A stretch of DNA of 64,000 nucleotides from NCBI GenBank assembly GCA_017856455.1, contig JAFMEZ010000004.1:1-64000 (forward strand), given 5' to 3'. Each line of letters starts with the position of its first letter. Position 1 is the stretch's first letter. Origin of the DNA: Parafilimonas sp. Lineage in GTDB: Bacteria > Bacteroidota > Bacteroidia > Chitinophagales > Chitinophagaceae. The notes beneath the pieces are model-generated. The model ran no database searches, was not told the DNA's origin, and saw nothing but the letters and a program-made list of their open reading frames with translations. Below, in pieces: positions 17,463 to 26,676 of this stretch. Made by a program: the position numbers and the translations under genes.

Positions 17463-17642
17463 TTGTTTTGTTTAATTAAAAATGGGTTAAAATCAGTAGT
17501 TAAAATAGTGTTAAAGGGAACAATAAAAAAATTTATTTCATGCAGCGCTTAATAAACTGTTCATTTTGCAACGAAATCGTTTTCGTAATGACTAAATTTT
17601 GACTTAAACTGGGGTATAAAGTGCAACAAATTGATGTGGAAG
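17463..17642 (-). promoter_or_regulatory. upstream regulatory region of susCD
   Basis: This 180 bp non-coding stretch between susC and tRNA-Arg is AT-rich, with the operator-like palindrome at 17571-17586. No exact TAnnTTTG element could be placed with confidence between operator and start. I see nothing else in it. Confidence 0.5.
17571..17586. promoter_or_regulatory. candidate LacI-family operator
   Basis: The bases acgaaatcgttttcgt form a near-palindrome (CGAAA-TCGT-TTTCG) with a central CG, the layout typical of LacI/GalR-family operators. It lies about 109 bases upstream of the SusC start. No LacI-type regulator gene is in this window. Confidence 0.5.
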
Positions 17643-17716
17643 TGATCCCGATTGGATTCGAACCAATGACCTACAGCTTAGAAGGCTGCCGCTCTATCCA
17701 GCTGAGCTACGGGACC
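17643..17716 (-). tRNA. tRNA-Arg (anticodon TCT)
   Basis: A complete cloverleaf is readable on the minus strand. Acceptor GGTCCCG pairs with CGGGATC, the D arm is GCTC/GAGC, the anticodon stem GCAGC/GCTGT encloses loop CTTCTAA (anticodon TCT, reading AGA), and the T arm ATTGG/CCAAT encloses TTCGAAT. The discriminator is A. The 3' CCA is not encoded. Confidence 0.97.
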
Positions 17717-17779
17717 AGTGGATCAATGAGGGTGCAAAGATAATTTTTTTTAGTTTGCAGACAAAGTCAATGTTGAACA

Positions 17780-18469
17780 ATGAATGTAGAGATCGCAAAG
17801 GGGTGGAAAAAAGAATTAAAAGAAGAATTTAATAAAGAGTACTTCAATAGAATCGTTCAACAACTAAAAGTTGAAAAGCAAAGCCAGGTAAGCATCTTTC
17901 CACCGGGTTCTTTAATATTCAACGCCTTTAATACAACTGATTTCAATGATGTGAAAGTTGTCATTATTGGTCAAGATCCTTACCACGGAGAAGGCCAGGC
18001 ACATGGACTAAGCTTTTCTGTGCAAAAAGGAATTAAACCACCACCCTCTCTCATTAACATTTTTAAAGAAATTGAAAACGATCTAGGAATTAAAATGCCA
18101 AGGGATTATGGCGACCTGACTGCTTGGGCAGTTCAAGGGGTATTGATGCTGAATGCAACTTTAACAGTGCGATCCAATCAACCCAATTCACATGCTGGAT
18201 TGGGCTGGAGCCTGTTTACCGATGCTGTAATTCAACACCTGAACGACAAAAAAGAAAACCTGGTTTTTTTGTTGTGGGGAAACTTTGCAAAAGAAAAAGG
18301 AATTCATATTGATGAAAAAAAACATCTTGTGTTGAAAGCAGCACACCCCTCTCCTTTTGCCGCTGATAAAGGTTTTTTTGGTACAAAACATTTTTCTAAA
18401 ACAAATCAATATTTGGTTAATCATGGTAAAGACCCGATTGATTGGCTGATAAAGAAAACAGATGATTAA
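17780..18469 (+). CDS. ung: uracil-DNA glycosylase (family 1)
   Basis: Ung removes uracil from DNA to start base-excision repair. The 229 residues match family length. The catalytic water-activating motif GQDPYHG is at 64-70 (Asp66), KPPPSLINIFKEI follows near 86, the uracil-binding LLLNATLTVR-type segment reads VLMLNATLTVR, and the DNA-intercalation loop HPSPFAADKGFFG (His about 190) is intact. No residue is missing. It overlaps the plsC-like gene by 8 bp (18462-18469), suggesting coupling. It lies 63 bp from the divergent tRNA-Arg. Confidence 0.97.
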   Translation: MNVEIAKGWKKELKEEFNKEYFNRIVQQLKVEKQSQVSIFPPGSLIFNAFNTTDFNDVKVVIIGQDPYHGEGQAHGLSFSVQKGIKPPPSLINIFKEIENDLGIKMPRDYGDLTAWAVQGVLMLNATLTVRSNQPNSHAGLGWSLFTDAVIQHLNDKKENLVFLLWGNFAKEKGIHIDEKKHLVLKAAHPSPFAADKGFFGTKHFSKTNQYLVNHGKDPIDWLIKKTDD

Positions 18470-19190
18470 AAATATACTTGCAAGAATTTTAGCTATTTGG
18501 ACAGCCCTAGCATTTGTTGGATCGATGCTGATTTTTATCCTGCCAATTTGGGCTGCTGGTTTTTTTGGAGAACCAATAAGTACAGCATGGATGGTAAGGT
18601 TTAGTCGAATGTGGATGGCATTGTACTTTCCACTTAGTTTCATTAAAGTGAAGATTTCTGGTAAAGAATTTTTTCAAAAAAATGAAAACTACATTGTTGT
18701 TTGCAATCATAATTCATTCATGGATGTACCGCTTTCGAGTCCGGGTATACCTGGAGCAAACAAAACAATCGCAAAAGTTGAAATGTCACGCATCCCTCTT
18801 TTTGGCATTATTTACAAACGCGGTTCAGTTTTGATTGATAGAAAAGATGAAAACAGCAGAAAGGAAAGCTATCAGAAAATGAAAGATGTATTGAACATGG
18901 GAATGCACATGTGCATATACCCAGAGGGGACAAGAAACAAAACAGACGAACCGCTGAAATCCTTTCACGACGGTGCTTTCAGACTTTCGATGGAGACAGG
19001 AAAAAAAATTATTCCAGCCATTATCAGGGGAACAAAAGAAATGCTCCCTACACATAAAACATTTTACTTCTGGCCAGGAAAAATCTCTATGCAATTTCTT
19101 GAACCCATTGATCCAAATCAATTCAATGATATATTAGCGTTAAAAGAACATGTGTATCAAACCATGTTAAAAGAACTTACTCGCTATTGA
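18462..19190 (+). CDS. plsC: 1-acyl-sn-glycerol-3-phosphate acyltransferase (PlsC-like)
   Basis: This enzyme transfers an acyl chain to lysophosphatidic acid to make phosphatidic acid at the cytoplasmic membrane. The 242 residues begin with two hydrophobic N-terminal segments (about 8-35 and 52-64). Acyltransferase motif I is NHNSFMD (His83, Asp88), motif II is around RGSVLIDRK, and motif III is YPEGTRNK (153-160). The start overlaps ung. The 3' end overlaps the convergent lptD gene by 7 bp. Closely related acyltransferases acting on other lipids (for example ornithine lipid) have the same motifs, so exact substrate is inferred. Confidence 0.88.
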   Translation: MIKNILARILAIWTALAFVGSMLIFILPIWAAGFFGEPISTAWMVRFSRMWMALYFPLSFIKVKISGKEFFQKNENYIVVCNHNSFMDVPLSSPGIPGANKTIAKVEMSRIPLFGIIYKRGSVLIDRKDENSRKESYQKMKDVLNMGMHMCIYPEGTRNKTDEPLKSFHDGAFRLSMETGKKIIPAIIRGTKEMLPTHKTFYFWPGKISMQFLEPIDPNQFNDILALKEHVYQTMLKELTRY

Positions 19191-21871
19191 GTATAAAAAT
19201 ATCTTGTACGATTGATCTTTAAATCACGTAAAATACCTGACTTCGGACTTATACTAATATTGAAAAATTTGTACACCCCAACTGGTGTGATATTAATAGA
19301 CAATTGCCAACAATGTAAATCCCTTGTGATAAATGTTGTCAATGACTGAATCTTCATTGTATTCAAATCATAATATCCATTCGCACCAACTTTCCATTTT
19401 TTAGTAAGACTAAAATCACCATTGAAATTAATGCTTGATGCAAGCTCATTTTTATAGGTATAATCCCTTTGCAATAATTTTGTAAAACTTAAAGAATAAC
19501 TCAGACTGAGTGTCCAAGGAATAGTAAAATCAGTAAACTCTGCAGGATTCCTTCTTACATAATCCAATTGCTGCTGAATTTGATCATTGGTCAGGTTCTC
19601 ATCTTGACTGATTTCTGAAACCAATGATTTTTTATCGTCTTTCTTTTTGCTTTGTAAACTTGTTGAAATATTAACGTTGCCATTCACAATTCTGCCAAGA
19701 TTGAATTTCCCATCAGACCATGCCAATTGGTTGATTCGATATCCGGTAAGTGGATTGGTTTTATATGGATCTAACGTGGCATTTGCAGTAATATTTATTT
19801 TATCAAACAAACTGCTCCGTGCATAAATGCTCATGGTTGATAAATTAAAAGAATCAGCCAAAAGATTATATCCTCCTGAGATTCCAAATCCATCCAATAG
19901 CTTTACTTTCTTGATCTCTGCTTCGCCTGTATCAGACTTCACCCTGGATTTCATTTCCAGATTATTGTCGATGCCGAATCCAACACCTCCATACTGCTCT
20001 GCGCTAAATGGACCAAAAATACTTCCATCAAAAACCGACATCATCATCTTATCCCCTCGCTGATTCACCTGTTGCTGATAATAGAAAGGCTTCATCAGAT
20101 CAGGTTTATAATTCATTGATAAAGTTGGACGCATCACATGTCGTATTGCTTGAATTTTTGCAGTAGGTTTCTTGGATTGAAAAGAACCAAACAATGCAGT
20201 ACTCACGGAAAACCCCATTGAAATCTCTCTGGCAGTATAAAAACCTTTTTCAATGGTTGTATCCAATTTATTGGTCGTGTTATTCCATGTGCGATAAAAT
20301 TTTTGCGCAAACCATTTTTCCCTAAACGAAAAATTAGGTGCTGCCTGAAAAGGTCCTAATGAAGGCAATGATAAAATGATGGGAACATTGTGTTGTGCCC
20401 CCCATTGAAACGTATCAATCAATTGCCTGAACTTAAATGCTGTGTCATAAAAAGTTATTTGTCCTCTGTAATTACCCGTATACCCTACACCCAATTTCTC
20501 ATACCATTTTGATTGACCTACTGCATCTTTAGGCTGAAATGGATAAATCGTATTCATTACAAAAGTGATATCAGGCAAATTCAAGTTTACTACTTTGGTA
20601 GAAGTATTTTGGTTATGACTCAAGTTCATTGCAAAGTTGAATGGCGTTCCATTCCACATTTTTTGATAAGATATCGTTGAATTAAGTTGGTTGGTGAAAT
20701 TCATTGGCTGCATGTAATTTCCTGCACCAGCGATATTTCCTGTGAATCCTGGATTCACCAATGCGCCATTGGGCACCAATCTTAAATACTTACTACTACC
20801 TGCATTCACACTAGCATTAAAAGACACACCCGGACGAGCTTTACTGTCCATCGAATGCGTCCAGGTAACAAAAAAACTTTTGCTGTTGCTATAATCTGGA
20901 TCATTCTTGAATGCAAACTTTGTATTCTGAATACTCAAATTAAAAGTACCATTGTAACGGTACCTCATTCTGTAGGTTGGAGAAAAATTTGCACGCCAAG
21001 TACCGTAAGAATAGATATCAAACCAAACTTTTGCATCAACATAATCATTGATTGCTCTGTAATAACCTATTCCTTCTAATCCTAATCCAAAATTTTCATT
21101 GACCGTAAATTGTGGTGGAAGTATCCCTGATTGCCTGCCTTTTTGCATTGGAAATATTCCGAATGGCAGATAAATGGGTATAGGAACATCTTCAAACTCC
21201 GGATGTACAGGTCCGGTTACCACTAATTTTTTACTGATAAACTTCGCTTTGCTGAATCGAAAGGCAAAATGTGGCGTATCCAAATTACACGTTGTGAACC
21301 TCCCCTTTGAGGCAAAAAATGTTTCAGCATCATATTTTTTTACCTTTTCAGCAAAATTGAAAAAATCTGATTGCTGAAAAAAGGAAGCATAGGTCATCCC
21401 TTTTTGAGATTTAAAATTAAATCGAATACTATCGCTCACAGTAGTAGACTCTGCCTGCTTTAATTTTGCCATCCCTGCAACTTGTCCGGCTGAATCTCTA
21501 GCCATTTTTGCATAGACAAATTGAGTTTCCTGATCAAATTCAATCAATGGTGCATTCAACACAACATCCTCATATTTTATTTGTGTTTTACCAAACAAAA
21601 AGATCTTTTTTGCATCAACATCCAAAACCATTGAATCCTGTGCCTCGTAATCAATTTGAGCAGGGATTGAATCTTTAGAAATCTTAAGTTTTAATGTATC
21701 AGTTTTGTTTACCAGTTTACTTGTGTCAACTTTTGTTGACTTCCCAATTGAATCAGATTTTGGAATAATATTTTGCGCATGTGTTGCAATTGTTAAAATG
21801 GGGATTACCCCTGAGCATAAAATCAAGAAAAAAAGATATTTTAAGCTAAATTTGCTTACGACCTGCAGCAT
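19184..21871 (-). CDS. lptD: LPS-assembly protein LptD (putative, Bacteroidota type)
   Basis: LptD is the outer-membrane barrel that inserts lipopolysaccharide at the cell surface. The 895 residues have a signal peptide, a short polar stretch, an OstA/LptA-like jellyroll (about 65-200) with DAKKIFLFGKTQIKYEDVVLNAPLIEFD, then the large barrel; YLPFGIFPMQKGRQSGILPP is the typical LptD entry segment. The start is the ATG at 21871. A TTG five codons upstream lies inside the -7 element (21884-21891) and is rejected. It is divergent from amidase, MCE and OstA-like genes, all linked to envelope biogenesis. The partner LptE is not seen in the window. Confidence 0.87.
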   Translation of the reverse strand: MLQVVSKFSLKYLFFLILCSGVIPILTIATHAQNIIPKSDSIGKSTKVDTSKLVNKTDTLKLKISKDSIPAQIDYEAQDSMVLDVDAKKIFLFGKTQIKYEDVVLNAPLIEFDQETQFVYAKMARDSAGQVAGMAKLKQAESTTVSDSIRFNFKSQKGMTYASFFQQSDFFNFAEKVKKYDAETFFASKGRFTTCNLDTPHFAFRFSKAKFISKKLVVTGPVHPEFEDVPIPIYLPFGIFPMQKGRQSGILPPQFTVNENFGLGLEGIGYYRAINDYVDAKVWFDIYSYGTWRANFSPTYRMRYRYNGTFNLSIQNTKFAFKNDPDYSNSKSFFVTWTHSMDSKARPGVSFNASVNAGSSKYLRLVPNGALVNPGFTGNIAGAGNYMQPMNFTNQLNSTISYQKMWNGTPFNFAMNLSHNQNTSTKVVNLNLPDITFVMNTIYPFQPKDAVGQSKWYEKLGVGYTGNYRGQITFYDTAFKFRQLIDTFQWGAQHNVPIILSLPSLGPFQAAPNFSFREKWFAQKFYRTWNNTTNKLDTTIEKGFYTAREISMGFSVSTALFGSFQSKKPTAKIQAIRHVMRPTLSMNYKPDLMKPFYYQQQVNQRGDKMMMSVFDGSIFGPFSAEQYGGVGFGIDNNLEMKSRVKSDTGEAEIKKVKLLDGFGISGGYNLLADSFNLSTMSIYARSSLFDKINITANATLDPYKTNPLTGYRINQLAWSDGKFNLGRIVNGNVNISTSLQSKKKDDKKSLVSEISQDENLTNDQIQQQLDYVRRNPAEFTDFTIPWTLSLSYSLSFTKLLQRDYTYKNELASSINFNGDFSLTKKWKVGANGYYDLNTMKIQSLTTFITRDLHCWQLSINITPVGVYKFFNISISPKSGILRDLKINRTRYFYTQ

Positions 21872-21883
21872 AGTGTTGGCAGG

Positions 21884-21891
21884 CAAAATTA
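21884..21891 (-). promoter_or_regulatory. candidate -7 promoter element for lptD
   Basis: The minus strand reads TAATTTTG, an exact TAnnTTTG match, 12 bases before the ATG at 21871. The 5' leader would be very short. Confidence 0.5.
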
Positions 21892-21954
21892 ACTAAATAA
21901 TGTGGTAAGGTTTTGTGAAGATTCTAAAGGGACTTCATACCAATTTGCCTGAAT

Positions 21955-22851
21955 ATGAATAGACATAATTTAACCAAAGTCCTTATAGTCATTTCACTTG
22001 TACTCGTTGGTAAAATGACCATGGGACAACAAGCCCCTACCAAGGGTCCAAAAATCAAAACAATCATTATTGATGCTGGGCATGGTGGAACTGATCAAGG
22101 TGCTAAAGGAGCATATTCAACTGAAGCACAACTGACATTACAAATGGCAATGCGACTTGATACGCTTTTGAGAAGCGAAATGCCTGATACTAGATTTGTA
22201 ATGACCAGAACAACTGACATTTACCACAATCCAAAAGAAAAAGCAAATATTGCAAACAAGGAAAATGGAGATCTCTTTTTGTGCATTCACGTAAATGCTG
22301 CTCCCCCTAAAAAAACAATCATTGGTTACAAAAGCGTGCCAACCTATAAAAAAATCAAAGGCAAAAAGAAAAAAGTATATAAAAAAGTCCCCATCTATAA
22401 ATCCACTCCAAATCCAGTTTACGGCACATCAACATATGTTTGGGCAGCTGACAGATCTGATGAAAAAACAAAAGGAATCATTGAAGACGAACGATATGAA
22501 TCATCTGCCGAGGTAATGGATATTCCAGATGTGACCAGTCCGGAAGCCATGATCAAAGCAAGACTCTGGTCACAGAAATTTTTTAAAAATTCTGTAAGAC
22601 TTGCTTCAATGATTGAAGATGAGTTTGTTGGAAACGGCAGAAAAAGCTGGGGAGTACTGCAAAGAAACCACATGGGAATATGGGTATTACAAGCAACAAA
22701 CATGCCTGCCGTATTGGTTGAAACCGGATTTATTACAAATAAAGAAGAGGAAGACTACTTGAATAGTGAAAACGGACAAAAAGAAATTGTGAGATCAATT
22801 GCAAATGCAGTGATTAAATACAAACAAATAATTGATGGGAAACCACAATAA
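21955..22851 (+). CDS. N-acetylmuramoyl-L-alanine amidase (Amidase_3)
   Basis: This zinc amidase cleaves the MurNAc-L-Ala bond in peptidoglycan, usually in cell separation. The 298 residues have an N-terminal signal peptide (about 1-25), then the catalytic domain: zinc ligands His43 (IDAGHGGTDQGAKG), Glu57 (STEAQ) and His112 (CIHVNAAP), and catalytic Glu256 (VLVETGFITNKEEE). A basic insertion of roughly 45 residues after His112 (KKIKGKKKKVYKKVP) is present, a position where regulatory helices occur in AmiA/B/C-type enzymes; whether it plays that role here is unknown. It leads an operon with the MCE, OstA-like and NhaD genes. Confidence 0.93.
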   Translation: MNRHNLTKVLIVISLVLVGKMTMGQQAPTKGPKIKTIIIDAGHGGTDQGAKGAYSTEAQLTLQMAMRLDTLLRSEMPDTRFVMTRTTDIYHNPKEKANIANKENGDLFLCIHVNAAPPKKTIIGYKSVPTYKKIKGKKKKVYKKVPIYKSTPNPVYGTSTYVWAADRSDEKTKGIIEDERYESSAEVMDIPDVTSPEAMIKARLWSQKFFKNSVRLASMIEDEFVGNGRKSWGVLQRNHMGIWVLQATNMPAVLVETGFITNKEEEDYLNSENGQKEIVRSIANAVIKYKQIIDGKPQ

Positions 22852-22859
22852 AGACTAAC

Positions 22860-23840
22860 ATGAAAATATCCAACGAAACAAAAGTCGGCACACTTACTGC
22901 AATTGCAATCACACTGCTTATCCTTGGTTTCAATTTTTTGAAAGGCAAAAATCTGTTTCAGAAAAAAGCAACCATGTATGTCACCTTCAAAAAAGTAGAA
23001 GGGCTGAATATTTCTGATGCTGTAAAAATAAATGGACTACGAGTAGGATCTGTTGAAGGCATGCAGGAAGGAGACAAAAATTTAAATAATGTAGTCGTTG
23101 GATACCAACTGACAAGGGATATCAATATCCCCATTGATTCGTATGGCAAAATTGAAGCTGCTCCACTAGGGGCTGCTTATATCGTCATAACCATGGGAAC
23201 ATCTAACGAATTCTTAAAAGATGGTGACACAATAAAAGGATTAGAATCCCCCGGACTCGTTCAGGATTTAAAATCATACCTGGTGCCTACAATTGATAAT
23301 GCAAATCAAACATTATTGACGATTGACTCTGCGGTTAAAAAAATTGGATCTGTTTTTGATCAGGAGAATAAAAAAAATCTGGGTCAGCTGCTTGCACATC
23401 TGAATCAAACCCTTGAATTGTTAAACAATGAATTGATGCCAGCTACAGGTGGATTGGCCAATTCTATTGACAATATCAATGCTTTCACACGAAACCTCAA
23501 AAAGAACAATGACTCAGTAACTGCTATACTTAATAATACAGCAAAACTAACGAGAGAGCTATCAAGCGGACAGATCGGCAATACGCTTAACGCCCTTGAG
23601 AAATCAATTACTCAATTGAATGGCATGATTACTGATATTAAAAATGGTAAGGGAACAATCGGAAAACTAGCAGCAGATGAGCAATTGTATAAGAATCTAA
23701 CCAGCACTACAAACAGTTTAAATATCTTATTGCAAGACCTAAGACTTCATCCTAAAAGATATGTTCAAGTATCCGTTTTTGGTAAAAAAGATAAAACTGC
23801 GCCATTAATGGAAGCACTTCCAGATTCTGTAAAACAATAA
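22860..23840 (+). CDS. MCE/MlaD-family lipid-trafficking protein
   Basis: MCE proteins are membrane-anchored rings that move phospholipids between inner and outer membranes. The 326 residues have one N-terminal membrane anchor (about 12-28, LTAIAITLLILGFNFLKG), one MCE domain (about 35-115) with TFKKVEGLNISDAVKINGLRVGSVEGM, and a long helical C-terminal part rich in Asn/Leu (about 140-300), predicted to be coiled coil. No MlaE permease or MlaF ATPase gene is adjacent. It lies 8 bp after the amidase and 3 bp before the OstA-like gene. Confidence 0.9.
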   Translation: MKISNETKVGTLTAIAITLLILGFNFLKGKNLFQKKATMYVTFKKVEGLNISDAVKINGLRVGSVEGMQEGDKNLNNVVVGYQLTRDINIPIDSYGKIEAAPLGAAYIVITMGTSNEFLKDGDTIKGLESPGLVQDLKSYLVPTIDNANQTLLTIDSAVKKIGSVFDQENKKNLGQLLAHLNQTLELLNNELMPATGGLANSIDNINAFTRNLKKNNDSVTAILNNTAKLTRELSSGQIGNTLNALEKSITQLNGMITDIKNGKGTIGKLAADEQLYKNLTSTTNSLNILLQDLRLHPKRYVQVSVFGKKDKTAPLMEALPDSVKQ

Positions 23841-23843
23841 TCG

Positions 23844-25424
23844 ATGAGACTTCATGTAGTCTTTTCATTCATCATCTTGATTGTATTGTTTTGTAATAAA
23901 GCAACAGGACAAGTATATGTGTATGCCGACAGCACAAAATCTGATTCAACAAAGTTTATAAAAATCATTGCAGCTGATAAATTCAGAAGAGTTAAACAGG
24001 ATTCAGCAGGTGATTTGAACCTATTGATTGGACACGTACAACTCAAACAAGAAAATACCTTATTTAGCTGTGACAGTGCAGTTCAAAATATATTGACCAA
24101 TACCATAGAAGCTTTTGGAAACATTCATATTAATGATGGTGATACGGTCCATACCTACTCACAATACCTAAAATATCTTGGCAATACTAAAATTGCAGAT
24201 TTAACAGGTAAAGTAAAGCTAACCGACGGGAAAGCAACTTTGACCTCTGAGGCCTTACAATATGATGTGAATGCTAAAATTGGCACATATGTAAACAATG
24301 GTAAACTGGTCAATAAACAAACCGTATTAACCAGTAAAGAAGGATTTTATTACGCAGACACCAAAGAAGTATACTTCCAAAAAAACGTAAAAGTAGTTGA
24401 CCCAGAATTCACCATGTTAACCGATACGTTGCTTTATAATATCAATAGTGAAATTGCGAGTTTCATCTCTCCCACACTTATTTATGATGAAAAATCAAAC
24501 ATCAAAACAAGATCTGGTTTCTATGATATGAAAAAAGAAGTTGGAAGCTTTTCTAAAAGACCTATAATAAAAGACAGCACTCAACTTATCATTGCAGATA
24601 AAATTGATTTTGACAAAAAAACTGGTGAAGGAATAGCAATTGGGAATATTCTATTTCAGGATAGCTCAAACGGCGTCAGTGTACTATCAGGACAAGCAAA
24701 ATTCAATAAAGACAAAAAAACTGTAAAAGCTTATCAGTTTCCTTTAATGATCATACACGAGGACAATGATACTTTATATGTTTCATCAGATACCCTCTAC
24801 TCTGGTGTGATTGCAAAAGACACTACAAAGAATAATAAAAATGATTCATTAAGATTTTTTTCAGCATATGCCCATGTAAAGATTTTTGGTGATTCACTTC
24901 AAGGAAGGAGTGATAGTCTTTACTATTCCGCCGAAGACTCTGTTTTTAGATTCTACAAAGAGCCGGCCATTTGGGCAAATGAAAGTCAGATTACAGGTGA
25001 TACAATATTTTTAACTACAAAAAACAGGAAAGCCGATACAGTACTGATTCTTGAAAATGCTTTTTCAGTCAATAAAACAAAAGAAGGTCTTTTCAATCAA
25101 TTAAGAGGTAATAACATGATCGGTTCATTTGTTGATGGTGAGATTGACTTTCTTAGGGCAAAAGGAAATAGCGAAAGCCTTTATTACCTGCAAGACGACA
25201 AAGACAGCGCATACATAGGACTCAATTATGCAATGGCTGATGCAATTGGCATGAAATTCAAAAGCAAGGAATTAAAAAGAATTTCATGGGTGAATGCGGT
25301 TAAAGGAATTACATACCCCATGGATAAAATTCCTGCTGATAAAAAAACATTGAAGAATTTTAAATGGCTTGAAGCTGAACGACCCAAAAACTTAACAACA
25401 CTCATCTCATTAACAAAGAATTAA
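23844..25424 (+). CDS. OstA/LptA-like periplasmic protein
   Basis: Proteins of this family carry LptA-type jellyroll repeats that bind lipid A acyl chains. The 526 residues have a signal peptide (about 1-22, ending ATGQ), then repeated strands of the OstA type: DLNLLIGHVQLKQENTLFSCDSAVQN, AFGNIHINDGDTVHTYSQYLKYLG, and LTGKVKLTDGKATLTSEALQYDVN (about 55-150). Weaker repeats follow. It is far longer than E. coli LptA (about 185 residues), so it may form a multi-domain bridge by itself. Its operon is divergent from lptD, which supports an LPS-transport role. Confidence 0.82.
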   Translation: MRLHVVFSFIILIVLFCNKATGQVYVYADSTKSDSTKFIKIIAADKFRRVKQDSAGDLNLLIGHVQLKQENTLFSCDSAVQNILTNTIEAFGNIHINDGDTVHTYSQYLKYLGNTKIADLTGKVKLTDGKATLTSEALQYDVNAKIGTYVNNGKLVNKQTVLTSKEGFYYADTKEVYFQKNVKVVDPEFTMLTDTLLYNINSEIASFISPTLIYDEKSNIKTRSGFYDMKKEVGSFSKRPIIKDSTQLIIADKIDFDKKTGEGIAIGNILFQDSSNGVSVLSGQAKFNKDKKTVKAYQFPLMIIHEDNDTLYVSSDTLYSGVIAKDTTKNNKNDSLRFFSAYAHVKIFGDSLQGRSDSLYYSAEDSVFRFYKEPAIWANESQITGDTIFLTTKNRKADTVLILENAFSVNKTKEGLFNQLRGNNMIGSFVDGEIDFLRAKGNSESLYYLQDDKDSAYIGLNYAMADAIGMKFKSKELKRISWVNAVKGITYPMDKIPADKKTLKNFKWLEAERPKNLTTLISLTKN

Positions 25425-25425
25425 A

Positions 25426-26676
25426 ATGCTTTTATCAATTTTCATCATTGGTTATATATTCATCGCGTTAGAAGAATTTATAAAAATAAGCAAATCAGCC
25501 ATTGCACTTGTTACAGGCGTTGCATGCTGGACTGTTTTATACATAAGCACATCAGGACATGGGCTAGAGCACGAACTGATTAATCATTTAGGAGAAATTT
25601 CGGGAATTTTATTTTTTCTATTGGGCGCGATGACGATTGTTGAACTGATAGACGCACATGATGGTTTTGACATCATCATTAAAGCATTTAAAACAAAAAG
25701 TAAAAAGGTTTTATCTTTTATCATCTTACTGCTATCGTTTTTTCTATCTGCAATACTCGACAATCTTACTACAACCATTGTATTGATAAGTATTGTTGCA
25801 AAAATCATAAAAGACCCTAAGGAAAAAATACTTTTTGCATCTTTAATTGTTATAGCTGCAAATGCAGGAGGAGTATCGAGTCCAATTGGCGATGTTACAA
25901 CAACCATGCTTTGGATGGGAAATCAAATTACCACTGCAGCAATCATTGAAAAAACATTTCTGGCAAGTTTGGTTTCTGTAGTCATCCCATTCTTTGCACT
26001 TTCATTTCAATTAAAAGGAAATTTTGATTTGCACTATGATGCATCAACCGGTCAAAAATCAAATCACTCAACATTGTTTTTCATATCGGGAATTTCTGCA
26101 CTTTTGTTTGTCCCGATTTTTAAAACGCTTACAGGATTACCCCCATTCATGGGCATGCTTTTGGCAATGGGTATCGTTTGGCTTCTTTCTGAATTCATCG
26201 ACAGAAGAAAAGATGAAGATGAAAAACAGCATACTTCTATCAATCATTTATTAAAAAAAATAGACACCCCAAGTATTTTATTTTTTCTTGGGATATTATT
26301 AGCAGTTAGTGCCCTATCCACTGCAGGTATGCTTACCAATTTTTCAACAATGCTTTCCAGCATAACGGGGAGTATATATAATCTAACCATGTTATTAGGA
26401 ATATCATCAGCAATAGTAGATAACGTTCCACTCATGGCAGCAGCACAGAATATGTATGAATTGACAGCTTACCCTACCGATCATCCATTCTGGTTGATGT
26501 TGGCCTATACAACTGGCACAGGCGGAAGTCTTTTGATCATTGGGTCTGCAGCGGGTGTAGCCGCAATGGGACTCACCAAGATCAACTTTGTTTGGTATTT
26601 AAAAAATATAACGCTTTGGGCGTTATTGGGATATGTTTCTGGCTGGCTATTGCTATCAATGACCCTGAGCAGCTAA
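25426..26676 (+). CDS. nhaD: sodium:proton antiporter NhaD (ArsB/NhaD superfamily)
   Basis: This inner-membrane Na+/H+ exchanger of 416 residues has about 12 hydrophobic segments. Motifs include SAILDNLTTTIVLISI (about 104-119, with the conserved Asp-Asn), IAANAGGVSSPIGDVTTTMLWMGN, and GISSAIVDNVPLMAA in the second half, matching the two-fold pseudo-symmetric NhaD layout. It begins one base after the OstA-like stop, so it is in the same operon although its role is ion homeostasis. The last 21 bases overlap the convergent trxB gene. Confidence 0.9.
   Translation: MLLSIFIIGYIFIALEEFIKISKSAIALVTGVACWTVLYISTSGHGLEHELINHLGEISGILFFLLGAMTIVELIDAHDGFDIIIKAFKTKSKKVLSFIILLLSFFLSAILDNLTTTIVLISIVAKIIKDPKEKILFASLIVIAANAGGVSSPIGDVTTTMLWMGNQITTAAIIEKTFLASLVSVVIPFFALSFQLKGNFDLHYDASTGQKSNHSTLFFISGISALLFVPIFKTLTGLPPFMGMLLAMGIVWLLSEFIDRRKDEDEKQHTSINHLLKKIDTPSILFFLGILLAVSALSTAGMLTNFSTMLSSITGSIYNLTMLLGISSAIVDNVPLMAAAQNMYELTAYPTDHPFWLMLAYTTGTGGSLLIIGSAAGVAAMGLTKINFVWYLKNITLWALLGYVSGWLLLSMTLSS

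Noticed and set aside
21872-21886. TTG extension of lptD
   Set aside because: The TTG is part of the exact -7 promoter octamer; the ATG at 21871 gives the normal signal peptide.
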